Below, piece by piece: positions 9,755 to 18,149 of a stretch of 64,000 nt of DNA. The stretch lies in the NCBI RefSeq assembly GCF_024518675.1, contig NZ_JANIGL010000004.1, positions 216,423-280,422 on the forward strand. Reading direction: 5' to 3'. The DNA comes from Pseudoalteromonas shioyasakiensis (GTDB lineage Bacteria > Pseudomonadota > Gammaproteobacteria > Enterobacterales > Alteromonadaceae). The notes under the pieces are model-generated. The model saw nothing but the letters and a program-made list of their open reading frames with translations, was not told the origin of the DNA and did not search any database. Positions within the stretch are counted from its first letter, which is position 1. Each line of letters begins with the position of its first letter. The position numbers were made by a program, and so were the translations under genes.

Positions 9755-10464
9755 TTCTTATTGAGTAAAGCTGGGATTTGCTCAAGCGAGGCAATTGCCA
9801 TGTAAATGGCTTGAAGGTAGCCAGTTTGCTGAAGGGTTTGTAACTGCTCACTACTAAGTGAGTTTAGTACTTGTTGGTTGAGTGTATAAAAACCACCTAC
9901 CGTGACTTTTTCACCCTCTTTTTGTTGATACTCAATTGAAAATGCCTCGATTAAATTAAACGCTAGAAGCTGTTCAAAAAAGGCCGGCAGCGCTTGGTTC
10001 TCAATATGCAGTGTATTAAGTACTTGGGCAATGTGATTTAAATAGTCACTGTTACCGCCGTGCTCCAAAAATATAGCTTCACCTTGCTGCTGATTAACGC
10101 GCGGGCTGTCTAAGTCCAAGTGCACGACTAATGACTGCTCAGGCACTCCTTGGTTGTACTGGGTTTGCTGGCCAATAAGAAATGGTTGGCGTTGCATACT
10201 TAATGGTAAATAATTAAGAGTTAAGTTATTTTTCTCATCAAGTAATAGGTTCTCACCATTTTCAAAACCAAATAATGCTAGAGCCTCAAACTGGCCTGTG
10301 TGTGGGTGTTTACGAAATACAATCGGTTGCTGTGCTTGAACTTTAGTGAATTCGTTGGGGAAAATGGTGCAGCAACTTATTGAGTCACCCCATTTAGCGC
10401 CGCGCTCAGTGATCACCTTTAAATCTTTGTGGCTAATATTATCAAGTAAAACGTGGTTGGCCAT
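9739..10464 (-). CDS. SapC-like family protein
   Basis: The 241-residue protein is recognised by the pattern near its start (LDNISHKDLKVI, CCTIFPNEF, QPIVFRKHPHTGQFEALALFGFENGENLFLD-like) that is shared by the SapC family. There is no signal peptide or membrane segment, so it is probably cytoplasmic. The start has a strong ribosome site (CAGGAGG, 4 nt before ATG). It lies 15 bp after the halogenase-like gene and overlaps the cupin gene by 16 bp, so the three are surely co-translated. The family name comes from a Campylobacter S-layer locus; no biochemical role can be assigned here. Its constant company is a flavin halogenase-like protein, a cupin and a TonB receptor. Confidence 0.8.
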   Translation of the reverse strand: MANHVLLDNISHKDLKVITERGAKWGDSISCCTIFPNEFTKVQAQQPIVFRKHPHTGQFEALALFGFENGENLLLDEKNNLTLNYLPLSMQRQPFLIGQQTQYNQGVPEQSLVVHLDLDSPRVNQQQGEAIFLEHGGNSDYLNHIAQVLNTLHIENQALPAFFEQLLAFNLIEAFSIEYQQKEGEKVTVGGFYTLNQQVLNSLSSEQLQTLQQTGYLQAIYMAIASLEQIPALLNKKWAKQ

Positions 10465-10479
10465 AGGGCCTCCTGCATG

Positions 10480-12033
10480 TTAAATCGGCTGTAAGCCAAA
10501 TTTTTGAATATGATTAAGTAATTGGCGATTCGTGGGTAACTTTGCCAATCCCTGCTTAGCCTCTTGCTGGCTCTTGGTAAAATGTTCTATCACAGCGGCA
10601 GGCATTTTCATTGCTGGAAACTGCGGTAAATGTTTCATGCCATATAAAACGTATTGATAGCTCGCTGACGAAAACACCTCTTGTGCACGGTCAAAATCAT
10701 TTAACCACGGGCTTTGGTATTGCCACAGTGTTAGGTTGTCAATCAGCGCTCTGGGTGCTGCATTGGGAGCTCGGTGAGCTTGCCAATACTCACTAGTGCG
10801 CTTTGATAATACATAATGTAGTTTTAAAAACTCAATGATTCGTTGCCAGCGGTAATGTGTTTGTTGATCAAAGCGCTGCGCAAGCTGTGGCATGGCGTTC
10901 TTATGTGTTGGAAAATTCGCTAATAAGTTGTTTAAACTCAGCTCTACCATTACAAGTGCAGAGGCTTCAAGTGGCTCTATAAAGCCCGCTGACATACCTA
11001 TAGCAATACAGTTTTTATGCCAAAAATGCTCACGGTAACCTGGGGTAAACTTAAGCTCACGAATTGTTAATTCAGCAAGCGATAAATGACTCTGGGTTTT
11101 GTTTAAATAGCTAATTAACTTGTCTTTAGCGCCTTGGGTGGTTTCAAATTTACTTGAATACACCATACCTACACCACGGCGGCTTTGTAAGCCTATATCC
11201 CAAATCCAACCTGTGTCTTGAGCCGTTGCTTTGGTATAAGAAAGTATTTCTTGTTCATTGTTGGCATAGGGGACTTGTACCGCGACTGCGCGGTCATTAA
11301 ATAAAATATGATCTTGGCTTTGTAGCGCAACTTTATAGTGTTGCTCAATTAAACGACCGTGATGGCCTGAACAATCAATAAATAAGTCGCCAGTTATTAG
11401 CCCATGATCACGCGTTTGCACGGCACTAATGTAATTATCATCATCATTAATCACGTCATCAACATGGCTGATAATATGATTAACATTAAGTTTATCAATG
11501 CAATGCTGTTGCAATAGTTGTGCAAATTTCCCTGCATCTAAATGATAGCCGTAATTAGCTACGGTTTGATAATCACTGTGTAAATGGCTCTTCGGTGCTT
11601 TGTTATGATCGCACAGATAAGTTTGGCTTGATACTGCATGGCTAAAGCTAACTGCATCATGTTGAGCAAACCAATAGGGCGCAATATTCAGGTTTTGGTA
11701 GGCAACAGGTAAACTAAAAGGGTGGTAGTAATGCTCGTTAGCTTGGCCCTCGTTTTCATCATGGCTCCAGCCATCAAAACGTGAGCCTTGTTTAAACGAG
11801 GCATCACATTGGCGAATAAACTGTGTTTCGCTGATACCAATAGTCTTTAAGGTTTGGCGCATGGTTGGCCAAGTTCCTTCCCCCACACCTAGGGTGGGCA
11901 CATTGGGTGATTCAATTAATGTAACTTTCGCGTTATGAGTTAAGTGGGGTTGAGCTGCAATTAAGCCTGCGCTTAACCAACCTGCGCTGCCGCCACCGAT
12001 AATAACAATGTGATTTACTGTGGATGTCGCCAT
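10480..12033 (-). CDS. Flavin-dependent tryptophan halogenase-like protein
   Basis: The 517-residue protein has the FAD-binding motif IIGGGSAGWL (residues 11-20), GVGEGTWPT (49-57), DLFIDCSGHHG (216-226), GWIWDIGL (275-282) in place of the halogenase GWxWxIP, and GFIEPLEASAL (350-360) with the conserved glutamate. This is the tryptophan-halogenase fold, fed by FADH2. The residue matching the catalytic lysine of PrnA (K79, four after the proline in GEATxP) is Q60 here; the nearest lysine is K63. Its activity is therefore open: an unusual halogenase, another flavin monooxygenase, or a non-catalytic partner. It starts 76 bp beyond the stop of the TonB receptor, with a terminator between them, and is followed by the SapC-like and cupin genes. 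Confidence 0.88.
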   Translation of the reverse strand: MATSTVNHIVIIGGGSAGWLSAGLIAAQPHLTHNAKVTLIESPNVPTLGVGEGTWPTMRQTLKTIGISETQFIRQCDASFKQGSRFDGWSHDENEGQANEHYYHPFSLPVAYQNLNIAPYWFAQHDAVSFSHAVSSQTYLCDHNKAPKSHLHSDYQTVANYGYHLDAGKFAQLLQQHCIDKLNVNHIISHVDDVINDDDNYISAVQTRDHGLITGDLFIDCSGHHGRLIEQHYKVALQSQDHILFNDRAVAVQVPYANNEQEILSYTKATAQDTGWIWDIGLQSRRGVGMVYSSKFETTQGAKDKLISYLNKTQSHLSLAELTIRELKFTPGYREHFWHKNCIAIGMSAGFIEPLEASALVMVELSLNNLLANFPTHKNAMPQLAQRFDQQTHYRWQRIIEFLKLHYVLSKRTSEYWQAHRAPNAAPRALIDNLTLWQYQSPWLNDFDRAQEVFSSASYQYVLYGMKHLPQFPAMKMPAAVIEHFTKSQQEAKQGLAKLPTNRQLLNHIQKFGLQPI

Positions 12034-12070
12034 TAATAATTACCAAGATTAAGTTATAAATATCGTAGCA

Positions 12071-12097
12071 AAAAAAAGCCGCATAAAGCGGCTTTTT
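12071..12097 (-). terminator. Intrinsic terminator after the TonB receptor gene
   Basis: Stem AAAAAGCCGC (12073-12082) / GCGGCTTTTT (12088-12097) with a 5-nt loop. On the minus strand it is followed by a run of U, 13 bp after the receptor stop. Read-through would feed the halogenase operon. Confidence 0.88.
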
Positions 12098-12109
12098 GAC
12101 AACAAAATG

Positions 12110-15058
12110 CTAGAAAGAGTAACGGAAACCGATGTTATATCGAGCACCATACTGATTAGCACGGAGTAACTGCTCAGAGTAACGAACGTAAGTACGTTGT
12201 GTTTCGTCGGTTAAATTTAAACCTTCAAAAAACACCGTAAATTGCTCATTAACTGCGTAGTTTACATTCACATCCCACTGGCCGTAGGCTTCAGTGAAAA
12301 TAGGGGCAGAATGTTGGTCAAAACCAGTTAAAAACTCATCACGCCAGTTATAAGAAAGACGCGCTGATAAGCCATCTAAGTCATAAATTGCAGAAAAGTT
12401 AGCTGAATCACTTAAGCCTGGTAACGCAAATTGGTAACCAATAGTGTCGCGATCGGCTTCAACGTCACCAAATACAAATGTTGCATTAGCTGCAATACCA
12501 AAACCTGAATCACCAAACATATGTTGTGAAGCAAGCTCCCAACCCCATAAGTTTGCTGTTTCAACATTGGTATCACGTGATACATAAAAAGTCGCTAACG
12601 GGTCTGTAGAGTCACCTAAAATTGGTGTGCCAGACTCGTTACCTAGGTTAGCATTTATTTGGTCGTGGATTGCTTGATCCGTAGGTTGGATACCTGCTTC
12701 AGCTAAATCTGCACGAGCTTGCTCAGCACGCTCACCAATAAATGCATCCGTAATATCGCCCATAGTTTCTTCAGTGGTTACATTCACTAAGAAGTTTTCA
12801 ACCTGTTTACGGTAATAACCAGCAGATAAGTAGCTACCTTCACCGTAATAGTATTCTAGTGATAAGTCGATATTATCAGCTGTATATGGTTTTAAAGCAG
12901 GGTTACCTACAGCCACTTTACGTTGGCCTACTTTAGGGTTACCTAAGAACGATGTTGTTGAGCGAAGTGCGCTAACTGGAGGGCGCGCTAAACTTCTGCT
13001 GTAAGAGAAACGTGCAAGCACATCTTCAACCACTTCAACGTTCATATCAAAGCTTGGTAAAAATTCTTTAGTTGTGCCTTCACCTGTTGAGAAAGAGCGC
13101 TCATCAGCATAAATATACGACCATTCGTTACCATTAACCCATTCCATATTGATAGCTGGACGTTCAAGGCTGCTAGATGACACATCTGTTTGCTCATAAC
13201 GTAAACCTGTGGTGATGTTTACTGGCATACCATTGAATTCAGTTTCAAAGTTAGCTTGCATATAAAATGCTAAGGTCTTTTCACTAACACGGTGATCATC
13301 ATCAATTGGACCTGATTGCACTTGACCATTCACATCAGCAGGCCACGTACATGCACCTAAGCCAGCATCTGGATGATCGCAGTCAATACTTTCTGCAATG
13401 GCAACGATTTGGTCAAAATCAGCATCGTAATAGTAGTTTAATAACTTATCACTACCACCCCCTGAGAATCCATCCAGAAGGCCTGAGCTATCTACACGAG
13501 AGAATAAGCTGTCGTCATACCAATCAGCTGATTTAGTCCACCAACCTGCTGCCAATTGCCCTGAATAGGAAGTCGTAGTACGAAAATCAATTTTAGTATG
13601 AGATACACCAAAGTTAATACTTGCTAAAGCGCCACTGTCTTCATTAAACCAAGTACCTTTTAACTGAAACTGGTCAAGGTCATTAGTATTTTCGTCTTTA
13701 TTTACACCGGCAAATAAGCTACCCATGTCACTTGGTAAAATTTCAGCTTGGCCATTTGTTAAGGTCATATCAATCAGTGGGATTTCACCTTGGCTAAAGT
13801 CTGCCATTTTTTCATCGATATTAACGGTCGGGTTATCACACCAATCACATGAGGTGTTACCTATGATCATAAATGCATCTTGGCCAATACCAACACCTGC
13901 ACTCGTTGCTGATGAACTATGAGCGTCAAACTCAATGTTTAGGGTATCCGTTACTTGCCAATCAATATTAAAACCAAGAGATTTGTTTTCGTTTTCAGTT
14001 TGGCCTTGGTTTAAGTTGGTAGAGTAGTCGCCACCCACTTCAGTTACTTGTGTATAGGTGCCGTTTTCATTGATGGTAGCAGCATTTACGTTACCGCCAT
14101 TGTTAAACCATAAGCCAAAGCTACGACCGTCTTTTTCAAATTCAAGCTTCGAATAGGTGTAATCAACCGTTGCGGTAATGTTATCTGTTGGCGCATATTG
14201 CAGAACTAATTGGCCGTTTGTACGTTTACGGCTATTGTCTGAAAATGCATACCCTGCGTTTTGCGGATACCAAGTTGAACCATCAGCACGTTGATTATTA
14301 TCAGTTAGGGCAAGGTTTGGAGAAGTAGATAAATCGACATCAGGGATCCAGTTATCAACCGCCATTGATTGCTCACGATTGTCGCGCTCTTGTACAGAGC
14401 CTGAAATCAAGATTCCAAATTTGTCATCATTAAATGTATTGCTATAAATACCTGAAAGCTCAGGCGTTACGTCACTGCCGGTTTCGTTTGAAGTATCCAT
14501 TACGGCTTTAGCACCGATTGATGCGTGCATGCCCGGATTTGAAAGAGGCTTAGCTGTTGTGATGTTAACTGTTGCGCCAATACCGCCACTAGATGCATCT
14601 GCGCGAGCCGTTTTATAAACTTCGACACCGCTTACACTTTCTGTAGCGATATCACCAAAATCAAACGAACGCCCGCCAGTTGTAGGCATTTGACGATCAT
14701 TGAGTGTGACTAAGTTAAACTCAGGGCCAAAGCCGCGTACAGTAATTTTACTCCCTTCACCGTTACTACGGTCGATTGATACACCTGTGATCCGTTGCAG
14801 CGACTCAGCAAGGTTAGTATCAGGGAATTTACCAATGTCTTCAGATGTAATTGCGTCAACAACACCTGCCGATTGGCGTTTTATGTCCATAGACTTAACT
14901 AGACTACCGCGAATGCCTGAAACTTGAATAACTTCCATATCATTTGCAGTTGCGGGCTCTTCTTCGGCGACAGCGTTATGAGATGCCAATGCACTTAAAC
15001 CCATAGCCATTGATAGGCTAACGGCAAGCTGATTTTTCTTAAAAAATGTGTGGTTCAT
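12110..15058 (-). CDS. TonB-dependent outer-membrane receptor for oligosaccharides
   Basis: The 982-residue protein has an N-terminal signal peptide (residues 1 to about 31, ending near HNAVAE), a TonB-box-like stretch (MEVIQVSGIRGSL), the plug domain (DAITSEDIGKFPDTNLAESLQRITGVSIDRSNGEGSKITVRGFGPEFNLVTLNDR), and a beta-barrel ending in aromatic FRYSF. The IGKFPDTNLAESLQRITGVSI form belongs to the sugar-type TonB receptors of Xanthomonas, Caulobacter and Alteromonadales. It is transcribed alone from a region carrying two copies of TGTAAGCGCTTACA, so it belongs to the same regulon as GH1 and the permease. Uptake of laminarin oligomers across the outer membrane is the likely role. A ribosome site (TGGAGA) precedes the ATG by 5 nt. 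Confidence 0.94.
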   Translation of the reverse strand: MNHTFFKKNQLAVSLSMAMGLSALASHNAVAEEEPATANDMEVIQVSGIRGSLVKSMDIKRQSAGVVDAITSEDIGKFPDTNLAESLQRITGVSIDRSNGEGSKITVRGFGPEFNLVTLNDRQMPTTGGRSFDFGDIATESVSGVEVYKTARADASSGGIGATVNITTAKPLSNPGMHASIGAKAVMDTSNETGSDVTPELSGIYSNTFNDDKFGILISGSVQERDNREQSMAVDNWIPDVDLSTSPNLALTDNNQRADGSTWYPQNAGYAFSDNSRKRTNGQLVLQYAPTDNITATVDYTYSKLEFEKDGRSFGLWFNNGGNVNAATINENGTYTQVTEVGGDYSTNLNQGQTENENKSLGFNIDWQVTDTLNIEFDAHSSSATSAGVGIGQDAFMIIGNTSCDWCDNPTVNIDEKMADFSQGEIPLIDMTLTNGQAEILPSDMGSLFAGVNKDENTNDLDQFQLKGTWFNEDSGALASINFGVSHTKIDFRTTTSYSGQLAAGWWTKSADWYDDSLFSRVDSSGLLDGFSGGGSDKLLNYYYDADFDQIVAIAESIDCDHPDAGLGACTWPADVNGQVQSGPIDDDHRVSEKTLAFYMQANFETEFNGMPVNITTGLRYEQTDVSSSSLERPAINMEWVNGNEWSYIYADERSFSTGEGTTKEFLPSFDMNVEVVEDVLARFSYSRSLARPPVSALRSTTSFLGNPKVGQRKVAVGNPALKPYTADNIDLSLEYYYGEGSYLSAGYYRKQVENFLVNVTTEETMGDITDAFIGERAEQARADLAEAGIQPTDQAIHDQINANLGNESGTPILGDSTDPLATFYVSRDTNVETANLWGWELASQHMFGDSGFGIAANATFVFGDVEADRDTIGYQFALPGLSDSANFSAIYDLDGLSARLSYNWRDEFLTGFDQHSAPIFTEAYGQWDVNVNYAVNEQFTVFFEGLNLTDETQRTYVRYSEQLLRANQYGARYNIGFRYSF

Positions 15059-15099
15059 GCAAATCTCCAGATTTGTTTTATCTTTTATGATTGTTGTCT

Positions 15100-15113
15100 T
15101 GTAAGCGCTTACA
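15100..15113. promoter_or_regulatory. LacI-type operator at the TonB receptor promoter, proximal copy
   Basis: Perfect TGTAAGCGCTTACA, 42 bp upstream of the receptor start. Identical to the two sites at 3640 and 3699. Confidence 0.85.
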
Positions 15114-15152
15114 TGGATGTTAAAAAAAATCGCCGAACCCGACTTTTGTTAA

Positions 15153-15166
15153 TGTAAGCGCTTACA
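15153..15166. promoter_or_regulatory. LacI-type operator at the TonB receptor promoter, distal copy
   Basis: Second perfect TGTAAGCGCTTACA, centred 53 bp (about five helical turns) from the proximal copy. The spacing would suit two repressor dimers on one face of the helix. Confidence 0.85.
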
Positions 15167-15330
15167 ATAAGTTAGTAGAAAGTAAAACTCACGTCAATTA
15201 AAATCAGTTTTTAAATTAGGTATTAAAGGTTATCTATCTGTATTTATAAGAGTTATTTATCTGCTTAATTTAATTAAATACCTCGTATTGTGGTAAATAT
15301 GTGGCAAAAATCGATTAAAAGGCAGAGTCA

Positions 15331-15365
15331 TGTTGTTAACTTCTCCTTGCGTAAAGTTAACAACA
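15331..15365. repeat. Perfect 10-bp inverted repeat in the receptor/FAH intergenic region
   Basis: Arms TGTTGTTAAC (15331-15340) and GTTAACAACA (15356-15365) surround a 15-nt loop. No T run follows, so it is not an ordinary terminator. The rest of the 420-bp stretch 15059-15479 holds the two LacI operators and AT-rich sequence; no supported gene. Confidence 0.7.
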
Positions 15366-15479
15366 GCAGTGCTTTGAGCAGTAAAATCCTAAAACAGAAT
15401 ATAAAATCTAGCAGAGACTTAAACACATTTGTTATGCTGGAGCTTCAATTTAGCCATATTTTTTATAGGGTAATGGATA

Positions 15480-16094
15480 ATGCCAAGTGAGCAAACTAAA
15501 GCAAATATACCTCCTTCAAAAATTGTTTGTGTTGGGCGTAATTATGTTGCACATATTGAAGAGTTAGGTAACCAAGTTGCGCAGCAAATGGTGGTGTTTT
15601 TAAAGCCCAGTAGCGCTATGAGTGAGGTGCTTTTAAGCCAGCACTGCGCAGAAAGCCTGCATTTTGAGACTGAAATATGTTTTAAAGTGCAAGGGGGGCA
15701 ACTAGCTGAAGTTGCTGTTGGTTTAGATTTAACAAAACGTGATTTACAAGCGCAGCTGAAAAACAGCGGCCTCCCTTGGGAGCGTGCAAAAGCATTTGAT
15801 GGCGCAGCATTATTTAGTGAATTTGTTGTTATAAAGCAAACTGATATCGCAAAACTACAGGTTTCTTTGCAACTAAATAATAAGTTACAACAGCACGGTA
15901 ATGTTGATTTAATGCTGTATAAACCTGATGTGATTTTAGCGCAGATAAGTGAATTTATGACCCTGAATGATGGCGATATTATCATGACAGGTACACCCGC
16001 AGGGGTTGGCCAAATACATGCAGGGGATACGTTTAACGCCCAGCTCCACTTGGCTGATCAGCTTCTTGTTGAACAGAGCTGGGTTGCGCAATAG
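15480..16094 (+). CDS. Fumarylacetoacetate hydrolase (FAH) family protein
   Basis: The 204-residue protein has the FAH-fold signature: KIVCVGRNYVAHIEELGN at the start, FLKPSSAM, the metal-binding LHFETEICFKV, GLDLTKRDLQ, KAFDGAALFSEFV, and MTGTPAGVGQIHAGD near the end. This order is that of the short single-domain members related to YcgM and to acylpyruvases or oxaloacetate tautomerases, which act in the cytoplasm on C-C or tautomer bonds of diketo acids with Mg2+. The exact substrate cannot be read. The start has AGGG 9 nt upstream. Its last 62 bp overlap the 3' end of the opposite-strand gene at 16033. Confidence 0.9.
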   Translation: MPSEQTKANIPPSKIVCVGRNYVAHIEELGNQVAQQMVVFLKPSSAMSEVLLSQHCAESLHFETEICFKVQGGQLAEVAVGLDLTKRDLQAQLKNSGLPWERAKAFDGAALFSEFVVIKQTDIAKLQVSLQLNNKLQQHGNVDLMLYKPDVILAQISEFMTLNDGDIIMTGTPAGVGQIHAGDTFNAQLHLADQLLVEQSWVAQ

Positions 16095-16977
16095 GTTGTA
16101 ATATTTGCTGCTGGTAATACTGATCAAAGTCTGTAAATGTGTTTTTAAGCCATTTGCGTTGACTCTCTTGGTATTTTTCTGAGGGTAGAATGTTTTGTTC
16201 CAGTCTATCATTAATAATCTTTAGGGCCTTTTTAGCAAAATCATTAGGTGCTGTTGCTGAGCAACCAACAGCACCAAGTACAAACTTTTCTCTAGGGCTG
16301 TCGATAGATAAAGTTACAACATTATTCAGCTTTGTATTACGGTTGTAGTAATCAGCTACAAAAGGGTAATCAATTGAATAGTCGATATAACCATGGTTTA
16401 ACCTTGAAATAACAGCGCGACTTTCGTTTTCACTACTCCAACTTAACGAAGCTTTACTATTTATACCTGTATTTTGTGCAACGGTATTTATCTCATTGGT
16501 AAATTTACGTGCAGCTGATTTTCCAAAAATAAAGCTACTATCAGTAAGTAAGCTAATTAATCTTACAGTTGGACCATGGAGTTGACTAATTTTTTTTGCG
16601 TTTGCTGTTGTAGTGATAATACTAAAGGGTGGATAGACAGTTGTTGGAATTGAATACTTGGCTCTGGGTGTACTGTTCTTTCTATGGATCATACAAGGGT
16701 GGCATGCTTTGTGACCCTCGGTTAAATACTTTGTGATACGTTGGTTGGGTATTTGCAAGCGAGTGTGCTTAATCTGTGGTAATTCTTTTATTAATTGCTC
16801 GGTTAAATAATCGCATAACCCTCCATCTGGAGATTGCTCGCTCTTAGCTAAGTGAAAAGGAGCCGTGTCACTGTATAACCAGGTGATCTCTTCAATATTC
16901 TGCGATGAGCTTGAAAAAGAAATTATAAGCATAAAAGTGCAGGGCATTATTTTAATAATATTTGGAAACTTAGTCAT
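16033..16977 (-). CDS. Periplasmic solute-binding-like protein (TIGR02285-type), function unknown
   Basis: I start at the ATG at 16977, which begins a good signal peptide (TKFPNIIKIMPCTFMLIISFSSSSQ); a GTG at 17007 would add ten residues that spoil it. The 314-residue product resembles the family-3 solute-binding-like proteins of TIGR02285 type found in Alteromonadales: ITWLYSDTAPFHL near the mature start, GLCDYLTEQLIKELP, a short cysteine pair (KACHPCMIHRK), and SRLNHGYIDYSIDYPF. No transporter genes are nearby, so it may be a lone periplasmic sensor or binding protein. The last residues (QPSSVQQEADQPSGAGR) are encoded antisense to the end of the FAH gene, an unusual tail-to-tail overlap. 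Confidence 0.75.
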   Translation of the reverse strand: MTKFPNIIKIMPCTFMLIISFSSSSQNIEEITWLYSDTAPFHLAKSEQSPDGGLCDYLTEQLIKELPQIKHTRLQIPNQRITKYLTEGHKACHPCMIHRKNSTPRAKYSIPTTVYPPFSIITTTANAKKISQLHGPTVRLISLLTDSSFIFGKSAARKFTNEINTVAQNTGINSKASLSWSSENESRAVISRLNHGYIDYSIDYPFVADYYNRNTKLNNVVTLSIDSPREKFVLGAVGCSATAPNDFAKKALKIINDRLEQNILPSEKYQESQRKWLKNTFTDFDQYYQQQILQPIAQPSSVQQEADQPSGAGR

Positions 16978-17040
16978 ACGGCTATCAAAATCTCCCTGAG
17001 AAAACACGGTTAAAGTATAATGGACTTTAATGTATTTTTT

Positions 17041-17074
17041 TGTAAAAAATAATGCCCTTTTTCATGGGCATTTA
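17041..17074 (-). terminator. Intrinsic terminator after the aldo-keto reductase gene
   Basis: Stem AATGCCC (17051-17057) / GGGCATT (17066-17072), loop of 8 nt. On the minus strand it is followed by ATTTTTTACA. It ends the reductase/thioesterase operon. Confidence 0.8.
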
Positions 17075-17085
17075 TTCAGTTAGGT

Positions 17086-18138
17086 TTAAAAAGGCACTGG
17101 GAACTGTTGATACACCTGAGCGATATCATTCTGTGCTTGCTCGCTTAATTGAATATTAAATGCGTCTATGTTTTCTTTTAATTGTGCCATATTGGTTGCG
17201 CCAATAATTGTCGAAGTAACACCATCTACTTGGTTGCACCATGCGAGGGCTAGCTGGGCAGGCGTGATCCCTAAACCTGAGGCTATCTTTATATAGTGGT
17301 TAATCGCTTGCATCGATGCGGGCGTATTACGAAACAAGCCATTACGCTGAGTTAAAGTCCAGCGGCTACCTTCAGGACGTGCGCCATTTTGGTATTTACC
17401 ACTTAACATTCCACCTGCTAATGGAGACCAAGGTAGATAAGCGACGTCTTCGTGAATGCATTGCTCTATAAGGTATGGCCAGTCTTTACCGTGAATCAGG
17501 CTAAATTCATTTTGAATCGAGGCCATGCGCGGTAAATTATGCTCTTCACTTAATCGTAAAAATTGGCTAATGCCCCAAGGTGTATCGTCAGATAAGCCAC
17601 AATGTTTGATTTTTCCGGCTTTAACACAATCGTTTAAACCCTCAAGAATATCGAGCATGCTGGCGGTGTGTTGCTCTGTATCTGCGTCACTAAAACGCAC
17701 AGTTCCGGGGAAATGCTTACCAAAATGCGGTGTTGTGCGATTGGGCCAATGTAATTGGTATAAATCGATCACATCAGTTTGTAAGCGTTGTAATGAGCTC
17801 TCGACTGCATCAATGACTGCTTGGCGAGTTATATCTTCACCGTTTCTTACCCAAGGAAGGCCGTTGCCTGCAATTTTAGTGGCAAGAACGATGTCATCAC
17901 GTTTGTGCTTATTACGTGATAACCAGTTACCGATGATCGCTTCTGTTTTACCGTAGGTATCAGCGGTCGGCGGCACAGCATACATCTCAGCAGTATCAAT
18001 AAAATTAACACCGTTTGCTAAGGCATAGGCAATTTGTTCGTCGGCATCAGCTTGCGTATTTTGCAAGCCCCAAGTCATACTTCCTAAACAGATGCGAGAA
18101 ACCTCGACACCACTTTTGCCTAACGGGCTATATAACAT
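17086..18138 (-). CDS. tas: NADP(H)-dependent aldo-keto reductase, Tas-like
   Basis: The 350-residue protein matches E. coli Tas along its length: SGVEVSRICLGSMTWGLQNTQADADEQI at the start, the tetrad Asp and Tyr in NFIDTAEMYAVPP, the Lys in DIVLATKIAG, and the His in DLYQLHWPNRTTPHFG. The conserved AEMYxVPP and WPxR are specific to the Tas branch. It should reduce carbonyls in the cytoplasm with NADPH in a TIM barrel; the physiological substrate of Tas is not established. It follows the thioesterase gene by 11 bp, in one leftward operon. Confidence 0.88.
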   Translation of the reverse strand: MLYSPLGKSGVEVSRICLGSMTWGLQNTQADADEQIAYALANGVNFIDTAEMYAVPPTADTYGKTEAIIGNWLSRNKHKRDDIVLATKIAGNGLPWVRNGEDITRQAVIDAVESSLQRLQTDVIDLYQLHWPNRTTPHFGKHFPGTVRFSDADTEQHTASMLDILEGLNDCVKAGKIKHCGLSDDTPWGISQFLRLSEEHNLPRMASIQNEFSLIHGKDWPYLIEQCIHEDVAYLPWSPLAGGMLSGKYQNGARPEGSRWTLTQRNGLFRNTPASMQAINHYIKIASGLGITPAQLALAWCNQVDGVTSTIIGATNMAQLKENIDAFNIQLSEQAQNDIAQVYQQFPVPF

Positions 18139-18149
18139 GGTTATTCCTT

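Noticed and set aside
15290..15490. 66-codon open frame upstream of the FAH gene
   Set aside because: It has no ribosome site, contains the perfect inverted repeat at 15331-15365, overlaps the FAH start and has a composition like non-coding DNA of the region.
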